In this document: piece by piece, positions 16,286 through 24,705 of the stretch
Layout of the letters: each line of letters begins with the position of its first letter
Numbering within the stretch: position 1 is the stretch's first letter
Source: Vulcaniibacterium gelatinicum
GTDB taxonomy: Bacteria > Pseudomonadota > Gammaproteobacteria > Xanthomonadales > Xanthomonadaceae
Direction: 5' to 3'
Assembly (NCBI RefSeq): GCF_008033445.1
Contig: NZ_VNKO01000016.1
Location: forward strand, 1-64,000
DNA length: 64,000 nt
The notes under the pieces: model-generated
Database searches by the model: none
Told to the model about the DNA's origin: nothing
The model's input: the letters and a program-made list of their open reading frames with translations, nothing else
Made by a program: the position numbers and the translations under genes

Positions 16286-19200
16286 ATGAACCAACCGAAC
16301 CGCGTCCGGCTGTCCAAGCTGTCGCTCGCCCTGATCGCCGTCCTCGCCGCCGCCCCGGCCTTCGCCCAGAACACCTCCGCCGGCATCGGCGGTCGCGTGC
16401 TCGATGCCAGCGGCCGGCCGGTGGCGGGCGCCGAGGTCACCATCGTCCACACCGAATCGGGCACGGTCAGCAAGGTCGTGACCGACGCCGAGGGCCGTTA
16501 CAACGCCCGCGGCCTGCGCGTGGGCGGTCCGTACACGATCACGGCCACCAAGGCCGGCGCGGGCACCTCCTCGGAGGACGGCGTGTACCTCAACCTGGGC
16601 ACGGTGACCCAGGTGGACACCCAGCTCCGCGGCGACGTGACCACCCTGGAGACGGTGGAAGCGGTGGCCGGTGACACCTCGGAGGTGTTCAGCGCCGACA
16701 AGGTGGGTGCGGGCACCCTGGTCTCGCGCGACGTTCTCGAAGGCTTCTTCTCGCTCAACCGCGACCTGCAGGACTACGCCCGCCTCGACCCGCGCATCTC
16801 GCAGACCGACAAGGAGCGCGGTGAGATTTCCGCGGGCGGCCAGAACACCCGCTACAACTCCATCACCATCGACCGCGTGTCCACCAACGACACCTTCGGC
16901 CTGGAGTCCAACAACCTGCCGACGATCCGCCAGCCGATCTCGATCGACTCGATCGAGGAGGTGCAGGTCAACGTCACCAACTACGACGTGACCCAGAAGG
17001 GCTACACCGGCGCCAACATCAACGCCGTCACCAAGTCCGGCACCAACGAGTTCCACGGCAGCGCCTACTACGTGTACCGCGAGGCCGACTGGGTCGGCGA
17101 TGGCGCCAACAACCGTCCGTTCACCGGCTTCAAGGAGGACTGGACCTACGGCGCCACCCTCGGTGGCCCGATCGTCCGCGACCGCCTGTTCTTCTTCGCC
17201 AACTACGAGAAGAGCGAGCTGAGCGCGCCCGGCGGCGACTCCGGCCCGGTCGGCAGCGGCGCCAGCAACATCGTCGGCAACATCACCCTGGCCGATGTGA
17301 CCCGCGTGCAGCAGATCGCCCAGGGCTACGGCCTGACCGCGGGCGGCCTGTCGGCGGGCGAGGGCACCAAGACCACCAGCGAGACCGCGCTGGTCAAGCT
17401 CGACTGGAACATCAACGACGCCCACCGCGCCTCGCTGCGCGTGAACAAGACCGAGCAGGACGAGGCGATCCTGCCCGGCTTCGGCACCAACTTCTTCTCG
17501 CTGTCCTCGCACTGGTACAACCAGCAGAAGGAGTTCACCAACTACGTCGCCGAGTGGTTTGGCGACTGGAGCGACAACTTCTCCACCGAGGCCAGCGTCG
17601 CCTTCCGCGACTACCACAGCGAGCCGCGCACCTTCGGCCGCCAGCCGCAGGTGCAGGTCAACTTCGCCGGCGGCCAGAGCCTGCGCTTCGGCACCGAGCA
17701 GTTCCGCCATGCCAACGTGCTCGACACCGAGACCTGGACCGGCTTCTTCGCCGGCAACCTGTTCCTCGGCGACCACGAGCTGAAGTTCGGCGTGGACTAC
17801 GAGCGCAACGAGATCTACAACCTGTTCGTCGAGTCCGCGTTCGGCACCTACACCTTCAACAGCCTGACCGACTTCCAGAACGGCCGCTACCGCGACTATG
17901 CGCTGCGCGTGCCGAGCACCGGCAACATGGACGACGCCGCGGCCCAGGCCGAGTTCGCCAACACCGGCCTGTTCGTGCAGGACACCTGGATGGTGAACCC
18001 CAACCTGACCCTGCAGTTCGGCCTGCGCTACGACACGCTCGGCGTGGACGGCGTGCCGCGCTTCAACGCCGCGGCCTCGACCACGTTCGGCTACCGCAAC
18101 GACGAGACCGTGGACGGCAAATCGCTGCTGCAGCCGCGCTTCGGCTTCAACTACACCTTCGACGCCGAGCGGCCGACCCAGCTGCGCGGCGGCGTGGGCC
18201 TGTTCCAGGGCGCCGCGGCCAACGTCTGGCTGGTCAACCCCTACACCAACAACGGCCTGAGCATCTCGGTGTTCGGCTGCGGCTCTGGCTTCAGCAGCAG
18301 CTGCGCCGCGGCGCCGCTGTTCAACCCGTCCAACCCGCCGCGCATCGGCAGCGCCCGCGCCGACGTGGACTTCCTGCACCCGGACCTCGAGCAGCCGGCG
18401 GTGTGGAAGGCCAACCTCGCCTTCGAGCATGAACTGCCGTGGTGGAACACGGTGTTCTCGGTGGAGGGCGTGCTGTTCTCGGTCGAGAACGGCATCTACT
18501 ACCAGCACCTGAACCTGGGCGCGCCCACCGCTGTCGGCAAGGACGGCCGCCAGCTCTACTGGCGCAGCACGGCGCCGGCGAACTACCAGACCAGCAACGG
18601 CAACTTCAACGGCATCGCGCGCTCCAACGCCAACACCGCCTACCGCGAAGTGCTGCTGGCCGCCCCCACCAACAAGGGCGAGGGGCAGAACCTCACCGTC
18701 TCGCTGAGCAAGCCGCTCGGGCGCGAGGACCGCTGGGGCTGGTCGCTGGCCTACAGCTACACCGACGCCACCGACGCCAGCCCGCTGACCTCGAGCCGCT
18801 CGATCTCCAACTGGGCCTCGCGCGCCTCGTTCAACCCGAACGAGGAAGTCGCGGCGCGCTCGAACTACGTCGTTCGTGACCGTTTTGTCGGTACGCTCCG
18901 CTTCCGCGAGCAGTTCTTCGGCGACAACGACACCGAAATCTCGCTGTTCTACGAAGGCCGCTCCGGCAAGCCGTTCAGCTGGACCTTCCAGAACGACATG
19001 AACGGCGACGGCCTGGCCGGCAACGACCTGATGTACATCCCCGCCGGCCCCGGCGACGTGATCTTCCGCGGCGGCGCGGCCGAGGAGGCCGAGTTCTGGG
19101 CCTACGTCAGCCAGCATCCGGAGCTGATGGCGGCGCGCGGCGGCGTGGTCGAGCGCAGCAGCGGCACCGCGCCGTGGGTGAACACCTTCGACCTGCGCGT

Positions 19201-19501
19201 GCGCCAGGAATTCCCGGGCTTCTTCGAGGGCCACAAGTCCGAGCTGGTGCTCGACGTGTTCAACGTCGGCAACCTGATCAACAAGGACTGGGGCCAGGTG
19301 GAGGAGATCTTCTTCCAGTCCAACGGCGGCCAGGCGCGCAGCTTCGTCAACTTCGCCGGCATCGACCCGGCCACCGGCAGGTACATCTACACCCTGGTGC
19401 GCAATTCCAGCGGCCAGTTCACGCCGGAGGGCTTCGGCCTGCGCGACCGCCGCGGCGAGTCGCGCTGGGCCGCGCAGCTCACCTTCCGCTACAAGTTCTG
19501 A
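16286..19501 (+). CDS. TonB-dependent receptor, Oar-like with carboxypeptidase-regulatory domain
   Basis: Outer-membrane receptor of 1071 residues. The signal peptide ends AAPAFAQ (about residue 28). A CarboxypepD_reg-like Ig domain follows (GIGGRVLDASGRPVAGAEVTI and TDAEGRYNARGL), then a plug domain with ITIDRVSTNDTFGLESNNLP, then a long beta-barrel ending in aromatic LTFRYKF, as needed for barrel assembly. Oar-like receptors import large or unknown substrates, or transport exported proteins in some bacteria; no ligand is evident here. The gene stands alone, closed by a strong terminator, and codon use matches its neighbours. Confidence 0.93.
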   Translation: MNQPNRVRLSKLSLALIAVLAAAPAFAQNTSAGIGGRVLDASGRPVAGAEVTIVHTESGTVSKVVTDAEGRYNARGLRVGGPYTITATKAGAGTSSEDGVYLNLGTVTQVDTQLRGDVTTLETVEAVAGDTSEVFSADKVGAGTLVSRDVLEGFFSLNRDLQDYARLDPRISQTDKERGEISAGGQNTRYNSITIDRVSTNDTFGLESNNLPTIRQPISIDSIEEVQVNVTNYDVTQKGYTGANINAVTKSGTNEFHGSAYYVYREADWVGDGANNRPFTGFKEDWTYGATLGGPIVRDRLFFFANYEKSELSAPGGDSGPVGSGASNIVGNITLADVTRVQQIAQGYGLTAGGLSAGEGTKTTSETALVKLDWNINDAHRASLRVNKTEQDEAILPGFGTNFFSLSSHWYNQQKEFTNYVAEWFGDWSDNFSTEASVAFRDYHSEPRTFGRQPQVQVNFAGGQSLRFGTEQFRHANVLDTETWTGFFAGNLFLGDHELKFGVDYERNEIYNLFVESAFGTYTFNSLTDFQNGRYRDYALRVPSTGNMDDAAAQAEFANTGLFVQDTWMVNPNLTLQFGLRYDTLGVDGVPRFNAAASTTFGYRNDETVDGKSLLQPRFGFNYTFDAERPTQLRGGVGLFQGAAANVWLVNPYTNNGLSISVFGCGSGFSSSCAAAPLFNPSNPPRIGSARADVDFLHPDLEQPAVWKANLAFEHELPWWNTVFSVEGVLFSVENGIYYQHLNLGAPTAVGKDGRQLYWRSTAPANYQTSNGNFNGIARSNANTAYREVLLAAPTNKGEGQNLTVSLSKPLGREDRWGWSLAYSYTDATDASPLTSSRSISNWASRASFNPNEEVAARSNYVVRDRFVGTLRFREQFFGDNDTEISLFYEGRSGKPFSWTFQNDMNGDGLAGNDLMYIPAGPGDVIFRGGAAEEAEFWAYVSQHPELMAARGGVVERSSGTAPWVNTFDLRVRQEFPGFFEGHKSELVLDVFNVGNLINKDWGQVEEIFFQSNGGQARSFVNFAGIDPATGRYIYTLVRNSSGQFTPEGFGLRDRRGESRWAAQLTFRYKF

Positions 19502-19529
19502 TCCGGCGCGGCGCGGCCGCGACCATGGA

Positions 19530-19559
19530 AACGGCCGGGGCGACCCGGCCGTTTTTTTT
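19530..19559 (+). terminator. Strong intrinsic terminator after the TonB-dependent receptor gene
   Basis: The stem AACGGCCGGG (19530-19539) pairs with CCCGGCCGTT (19544-19553), with loop GCGA, and runs into eight T (19552-19559). It is the clearest intrinsic terminator in the window. Confidence 0.9.
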
Positions 19560-19574
19560 GCGTCCGGCGCGCGC

Positions 19575-19580
19575 TAGAGT
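19575..19580 (+). promoter_or_regulatory. -10-like box of ppnN, implying a leaderless message
   Basis: TAGAGT ends 6 bases before the ppnN ATG, the same layout as at sspB, and no Shine-Dalgarno sequence lies between. The T-run of the preceding terminator occupies the -35 position. Confidence 0.35.
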
Positions 19581-19586
19581 CCGCCG

Positions 19587-21023
19587 ATGAGCCATACGAA
19601 GACCGGAACCTTGGACGCCAAGATCCCCGATGCGCCGGCCCGTGCGCACCCGACGACCCTGCCCACCGTCAACGCCCGCATCTATCCGCGCGGCGGCCTG
19701 GACGTGCTCTCGCGCGCCGAGGTGGCGCGCCTGCGCGACGCCTCCAGCGGCGGCCTGCACGACCTGCTGCGCCGCTGCGCGCTGGCGGTGCTGACCAGCG
19801 GCAGCGCCTCGGACGACCCGCGCGCGGCGCAGGAGCTGTACCCCGAGTTCGACATCGAGGTGGTGCAGCAGGATCGCGGCGTGCGCCTGGAGCTCCACAA
19901 CGCGCCGGCCACCGCGTTCGTGGACGGCGAGATCATCCGCGGCGTGGCCGAGCTGCTGTTCGCGGTGGTGCGCGACCTGGCCTATACCGCGATCGAGCTG
20001 GGCGGGGAGAACGGCCGCGGCCGCGACCTGACCACGTCCGAGGGCATCACCGACGCCGTGTTCGGCCTGCTGCGCAACGCCCGCATCCTCGGCCCGGGCG
20101 AGCCGAACCTGGTGGTGTGCTGGGGCGGCCACTCGATCAGCCGCGACGAGTACCTCTACACCAAGCAGGTCGGCTACGAGCTCGGCCTGCGCGGCCTGGA
20201 CATCTGCACCGGCTGCGGCCCGGGCGCGATGAAGGGGCCGATGAAGGGCGCCACCATCGCCCACGCCAAGCAGCGCCGCCGGCGCATGCGCTACATCGGC
20301 ATCACCGAGCCCGGGATCATCGCCGCCGAGTCGCCGAACCCGATCGTCAACCACCTGGTGATCATGCCGGACATCGAGAAGCGCCTGGAGGCGTTCGTCC
20401 GCGTCGGCCACGGCATCGTCGTGTTCCCCGGCGGCGTGGGCACGGCGGAGGAGATCCTGTACCTGCTCGGCATCCTGCTGCGGGAGGAGAACGCCGGCCT
20501 GCCGTTCCCGCTGATCTTCACCGGTCCCACCGCCGCGGCGCCGTACTTCGAACAGATCGACCACTTCCTGCGCCTGACCCTGGGCGAGGCCGCCACCTCC
20601 CGCTACGAGATCGTCATCGGCGACCCGGCCCAGGTGGCCCGGCGCATGGCTGCCGGCATCCGCAAGGTGCGCGAGCACCGCGTCGCCCACCAGGACTCGT
20701 TCTTCTTCAACTGGTCGCTCGACGTCCCGCTGGTCTTCCAGCAGCCCTTCACTCCTACCCACGAGGCGATGGCCGCGCTGCGCCTGCACGACGGCCGCGC
20801 CCCGCACGAACTCGCCGCCGACCTGCGCCGCGCCTTCTCCGGCATCGTCTCCGGCAACGTCAAGGAAGAGGGCATGCGCCGGATCGAGACCCACGGCCCG
20901 TTCGAGATCCACGGCGACCCCGCCATGATGCGCGCGCTCGACGCCCTGCTGCGCGCGTTCGTCGAGCAGCGGCGGATGAAGATCGCCGGGGAGTACCGGC
21001 CGTGTTATCGGGTGTTGGCGTAG
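19587..21023 (+). CDS. ppnN: Pyrimidine/purine nucleotide 5'-monophosphate nucleosidase (LOG family)
   Basis: Cleaves nucleoside monophosphates to base and ribose 5-phosphate; the E. coli homologue (YgdH) is tuned by (p)ppGpp. The 478-residue protein has an N-terminal helical domain (about 1-140), the LOG catalytic Rossmann domain with DICTGCGPGAMKGPMKGA and VVFPGGVGTAEEILYLLGI, and a C-terminal domain (about 350-478). The length matches PpnN rather than the short LOG proteins. It has its own promoter after a strong terminator and ends just before convergent pilE. Confidence 0.93.
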   Translation: MSHTKTGTLDAKIPDAPARAHPTTLPTVNARIYPRGGLDVLSRAEVARLRDASSGGLHDLLRRCALAVLTSGSASDDPRAAQELYPEFDIEVVQQDRGVRLELHNAPATAFVDGEIIRGVAELLFAVVRDLAYTAIELGGENGRGRDLTTSEGITDAVFGLLRNARILGPGEPNLVVCWGGHSISRDEYLYTKQVGYELGLRGLDICTGCGPGAMKGPMKGATIAHAKQRRRRMRYIGITEPGIIAAESPNPIVNHLVIMPDIEKRLEAFVRVGHGIVVFPGGVGTAEEILYLLGILLREENAGLPFPLIFTGPTAAAPYFEQIDHFLRLTLGEAATSRYEIVIGDPAQVARRMAAGIRKVREHRVAHQDSFFFNWSLDVPLVFQQPFTPTHEAMAALRLHDGRAPHELAADLRRAFSGIVSGNVKEEGMRRIETHGPFEIHGDPAMMRALDALLRAFVEQRRMKIAGEYRPCYRVLA

Positions 21024-21056
21024 ACCGTCATTCCCGCGCGACGGGCATCACGGGTT

Positions 21057-21497
21057 TCACCAGCAATCCGTCGCGCTGCCGCTGACGGTCTTGTCCAGCA
21101 TGCCCGGCGGGTTGTTGTCGTTGTTGTTGTCTATGCGCAGGGTGAAGGTCCCGCAGCGATCGGCAGCCTGGGCGCCGGCCGGCGTGGCGGTCATCACTAC
21201 GTCAGTGGCGGTGTTGCTGCCGGCGGTGACGGCGAAGGTATAGTGCTGGGAGGTAGGCAGCAGGATGCCGTTCGGTGGATTGCCGGCGGCTGCGGTGTTG
21301 GCTGGCGCATAGGTGGTGTGGTTGGCACGCCACTGCTCCTGGCGCAGCTGCATGTCGCTCAGGCCGCGCACGGCTTCGGCTCGCCGGCTCTTGCGGATCT
21401 GCTCGGTGAAGGCGGGAACCGCCAACGCCAGCAGCAGCCCGACGATGATCAACACCACCATCAGCTCGATCAACGTGAATCCGGTTGGCCGTCTCAT
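21057..21497 (-). CDS. pilE: Type IV pilin PilE-like
   Basis: A 146-residue prepilin. The leader MRRPTG is followed by FTLIELMVVLIIVGLLLALAVPA, with cleavage after Gly6, Phe+1 and Glu+5. The C-terminal D-region has a Cys pair (ADRCGTF and ATDCW) for the usual disulfide loop. In Xanthomonadaceae PilE is a minor pilin needed for pilus assembly and twitching. ATG 21497 with an upstream G-rich run is preferred over an in-frame start 36 bases upstream. It is divergent from fimT. Confidence 0.9.
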   Translation of the reverse strand: MRRPTGFTLIELMVVLIIVGLLLALAVPAFTEQIRKSRRAEAVRGLSDMQLRQEQWRANHTTYAPANTAAAGNPPNGILLPTSQHYTFAVTAGSNTATDVVMTATPAGAQAADRCGTFTLRIDNNNDNNPPGMLDKTVSGSATDCW

Positions 21498-21659
21498 GGG
21501 CGCCCCCCAAGGCTGGTGACCGCATCCTAGCATTGCCCCGGCCGGGGCGAGCCCGGGGTCATGGCGTTCGTCCCCCCGGATTCACCGTTCGTCCTGCGCC
21601 CGGTTGCCGAACGGTAGCCCGGCTTGGTGTGATGCCCAGAGACAAGCGGAGGTCTGCCC

Positions 21660-22247
21660 ATGCGGCAACGCATTGCCGGCATCACCCTGATCGAGCTCAT
21701 GGTCACCCTGACGGTGCTGGGCATCCTGGCGGCGTTGGCGGTGCCGTCGTTCATCGAGTTCCGGCAGCGGTCGGCGCTGCGCGGCGCGGCCGACCAGCTG
21801 GTCTCGGTCTGGGGCGACGCCCGCTTCGAGGCCCTGCGCCGCAACAGCCTGGTCAAGGTGGGCCTGAAGACCCTGGACACCGGCGCGTTCTGCATCGGCG
21901 TGGCCACCACCACCGATCCGGCGGACAACACCGCCTGCGACTGTTTCAACGCCGCCTGCAATGTCGCCTCGTATCCGGCCAACCAGGGCGAGTGGCGCGG
22001 TGTGACCGCCCCGGCCAATCCGACCCTGGGCGATACCGACACCGACGACGACGGCGTGGCGGTCATCGACCCCAAGCGCGGCGGCCTGACCGAGCGCACC
22101 GACGCCGGCGCGTTGTCCCTGCAGGGCCCGCCCGGCCCGCGCGACTACCGCCTGAATTTCGTCGTGGACGGCAACGGCCGCGCGTTCCTGTGCGAACCCA
22201 CGGCCGCCCCCGACAAGCTCCCCCAGTACACCAACCGACGCTGCTGA
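21660..22247 (+). CDS. fimT: Minor pilin FimT/GspH-like
   Basis: A 195-residue pseudopilin, first of four tandem minor-pilin genes. The prepilin leader MRQRIAG precedes ITLIELMVTLTVLGILAALAVPSF. Residue +1 is Ile rather than Phe, but Glu+5 is kept. The GspH-type domain follows, with a calcium-loop-like Asp-rich stretch (DTDTDDDG) near residue 125 and several cysteines. AGCGGAGG lies 8 bases before the ATG. Its stop is 1 base from the pilW start. Confidence 0.9.
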   Translation: MRQRIAGITLIELMVTLTVLGILAALAVPSFIEFRQRSALRGAADQLVSVWGDARFEALRRNSLVKVGLKTLDTGAFCIGVATTTDPADNTACDCFNAACNVASYPANQGEWRGVTAPANPTLGDTDTDDDGVAVIDPKRGGLTERTDAGALSLQGPPGPRDYRLNFVVDGNGRAFLCEPTAAPDKLPQYTNRRC

Positions 22248-22248
22248 C

Positions 22249-23034
22249 ATGACGTCCTTCCCCCGCTCCCAGTCCGGCATGAGCCTGGTCGAGCTCATGG
22301 TTTCGCTCGTCGCCGGCCTGATCGTGGCCGGTGCGGCGGTGGCGTTCACGATTTCGAGCCTGCGCAGCAATTCCGAGTACATCGCCGCCACCCGCCTGAC
22401 CCAGGAGCTGCGCACCTCGATGAACTTCGTCGTGGACGAACTGCAGCGCGCCGGTTACGACGAGAATTCGCTTCGTTACATCGCCCAGCCGGCGGCGACC
22501 GCGACTTCGTCGGCGTTCTCGCTGATCCAGGTTGCGGACAGCGACGGGGACGGGGTCAACGATTGCGTGGTCTACGCCTACGACCGCCTGCCCGCGAACC
22601 CGGGCCAGGTGGATCTTTCGAACGGCGAAATCCGCGCGATCCGCCGGACCGTGGTGCCGGGCACCGGCGTGGGCGTGCTCGAATTCGCCGAGAGCGCGGC
22701 GGGGCTGACCCCCTCCTGCAACGGCAACGCCGCCGATTATTCGACCTACCCTGCGACCTGCAATGCGGCCTCCGGATGGTGCGCGGTGTCCGACCCGCGC
22801 GTGCTCGACATCCAGCGCCTGGCCTTCACCGATGCCAGCGTGCCGGTCAACGGAAACCTCTCGATCGGCATCAGCAACCTGCTGATCCGCCGGATCGGCG
22901 TGGAGATGGTCGGCCGCCTGCAGGGCGTGCCGGACACGCAGGTTCGCCGCGGCCTGCGTTCCGACATCCGGGTGCGCGCCGATTGCATCCGCGCCAACCT
23001 CAACGATTGCCGAGCAAGTCCCTCCGGCGTCTGA
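22249..23034 (+). CDS. pilW: Minor pilin PilW-like
   Basis: A 261-residue prepilin with leader MTSFPRSQSG followed by MSLVELMVSLVAGLIVAGAAVAF, Glu at +5. PilW joins FimT/FimU, PilV, PilX and PilE in the tip complex that primes type IV pilus assembly. The remainder resembles the PilW family (LRTSMNFVVDELQRAGYDEN). It starts 1 base after fimT and ends 7 bases before pilX. Confidence 0.9.
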   Translation: MTSFPRSQSGMSLVELMVSLVAGLIVAGAAVAFTISSLRSNSEYIAATRLTQELRTSMNFVVDELQRAGYDENSLRYIAQPAATATSSAFSLIQVADSDGDGVNDCVVYAYDRLPANPGQVDLSNGEIRAIRRTVVPGTGVGVLEFAESAAGLTPSCNGNAADYSTYPATCNAASGWCAVSDPRVLDIQRLAFTDASVPVNGNLSIGISNLLIRRIGVEMVGRLQGVPDTQVRRGLRSDIRVRADCIRANLNDCRASPSGV

Positions 23035-23041
23035 GGCGCCG

Positions 23042-24691
23042 ATGGAGCACATCCACATGCCTACCCGCCGCCATCTCCCCACCCTGTCCCGGTCCCAGGC
23101 CGGCATCACCACGCTGGCGATCACGCTGATCCTGCTGGTGATCCTGACCCTGATCGTGCTGTTCTCCACCAATGTGGCGTTCTTCGAGCAGCGCACGACC
23201 ACCAGCGAGAACCGGGCCGAGATCACCCAGCAGGCGGCGGAGTATGCGCTCAACCTGGCGGGGGAATACCTGAAGGCCAACCGGGACAAGATCATCGCCA
23301 ACACCGGCGCGGGCTGGCTCACGCCCGGCAGCGCCAAGTGGGTGCGCTGCCCCACCGGCCTGCTCGCCAATGAGGGCGGCCCGGTGCCGGTGACCCATCC
23401 CTGCGCGGCCGAGCGGCTGCGTGCGCGACGGGAGCAGATGTACTACTTCGACAACGATCCCAGCACCGCCACCATTGACGGCCTTCCCTACACCACCATT
23501 GCGGGCGCCCTCACCGGCGTCCGCACCGGCGAAGGCGCCGCGACCTACAACGCCACCACCACGGTCAACGCCGTGCTGTGCAGGATCGGCAGCGACCTGA
23601 CGCCGGCCAGCCCCTCGTTCCCCTGCGCGGCCAATCCCGCCACCGGCAACAACATCGCGGTCACCCTGATCGCCGAGACCTCGCTGCCGGGTGAGAACGC
23701 GGCGGCCACCATCAAGGAGACCTGGGCGACGACCACCGGCAACACCCCCGCGGCGGCGGTGCCGCTGATCGCCTCCGGATTCGTCCGGGGCCTGGGCAAC
23801 GCCGAGATCGTGGCGTCGCCGAATGCCGGCGGCTACGGCGTGCCGGGCTCGATCTGGTCGCCCAACAACGTGGACATCGAGGTCGGCGCTGGCTGCGCCG
23901 GCGGCGGTGGCGGCATCGGCTCGGTGTCCACCTGCCATGTCGGCGAGTATCTGCGTTCCACGCCGCGCGAGGATCTCAAGACGACCTGCGCCACCAGCAA
24001 CAACGCCTGCGGCTGCCCGGCGGTCACGGCTACCGGCAGCGACTACCTCTCCGGCCATTCCGGTTCGGTGCGGCGCGAGGGGCTGGACGTGCTGGACCGC
24101 GACTGCAACGCGGGCTCGCTGCCCGACATCACGTTCTTCCCGCGCGAGCCCTACGACAACCCGAACGATCCCAGCGACGACTCGCTGTTCGAGTACACCT
24201 TCAACGTCAACTACGTGGTGGCGGAAGGTGGCACCACCGTCCTGAGCAACTGCGGGACCAGCGGCACGCAGAACTGCGCGGCCTACGCCCTGATCGAGGA
24301 GCTGGGGGCCACGGTGCTCTCGGACTGCAGCTCCTTGGGGACCGGGTCGTCCGGCATCTTCTACGTCACCGGCAATTGCGACCTCGGCAATTTCGGCTCG
24401 CCGACCGGTCCCGTGATCCTGGTGGTGGACGGCAACGTCAGCATCAACGGCAACGTCACGTTCTACGGCATGCTGTTCGCGCGCAGCAACAACAACAGCG
24501 CCGAAGTGCGGGGCAACGGCAACGTCAAGATCTTCGGCTCGATGATCGTGGAAGGCGACGTTGACCTCGGCGGCAACATTGACATCGTGTACGACGACAC
24601 TAGCGCCTCGTCGTGCACCACCTGCTTCCCTGCAAGTGCCAAGTTCGGCAAGGTGCCCGGCAGCTGGCTCGACAGCCGCACCGGCATCTGA
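23042..24691 (+). CDS. pilX: Minor pilin PilX-like, enlarged
   Basis: A protein of 549 residues; PilX proteins are commonly nearer 200. The N-terminal membrane segment is GITTLAITLILLVILTLIVLF, followed by the PilX-type region FFEQRTTTSENRAEITQQAA. The helix lacks Glu+5, as in other PilX proteins. The last 120 residues contain Gly/Asn-rich beta repeats (GNVSINGNVTFYGMLFA and GNGNVKIFGSMIVEGDV) resembling a beta-solenoid. ATG 23042 (GAGG 5 bases before) and ATG 23057 (GGAG 8 bases before) are both possible starts. Confidence 0.85.
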   Translation: MEHIHMPTRRHLPTLSRSQAGITTLAITLILLVILTLIVLFSTNVAFFEQRTTTSENRAEITQQAAEYALNLAGEYLKANRDKIIANTGAGWLTPGSAKWVRCPTGLLANEGGPVPVTHPCAAERLRARREQMYYFDNDPSTATIDGLPYTTIAGALTGVRTGEGAATYNATTTVNAVLCRIGSDLTPASPSFPCAANPATGNNIAVTLIAETSLPGENAAATIKETWATTTGNTPAAAVPLIASGFVRGLGNAEIVASPNAGGYGVPGSIWSPNNVDIEVGAGCAGGGGGIGSVSTCHVGEYLRSTPREDLKTTCATSNNACGCPAVTATGSDYLSGHSGSVRREGLDVLDRDCNAGSLPDITFFPREPYDNPNDPSDDSLFEYTFNVNYVVAEGGTTVLSNCGTSGTQNCAAYALIEELGATVLSDCSSLGTGSSGIFYVTGNCDLGNFGSPTGPVILVVDGNVSINGNVTFYGMLFARSNNNSAEVRGNGNVKIFGSMIVEGDVDLGGNIDIVYDDTSASSCTTCFPASAKFGKVPGSWLDSRTGI

Positions 24692-24705
24692 GCGAGGTGA
24701 CCCCT

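Noticed and set aside
16163-19234. 1023-codon open frame antisense to the TonB-dependent receptor gene
   Set aside because: It mirrors codon positions of the receptor; the product is Val/Gly/Ala/His-rich without any domain, and the sense gene has a full signal peptide, plug and barrel.
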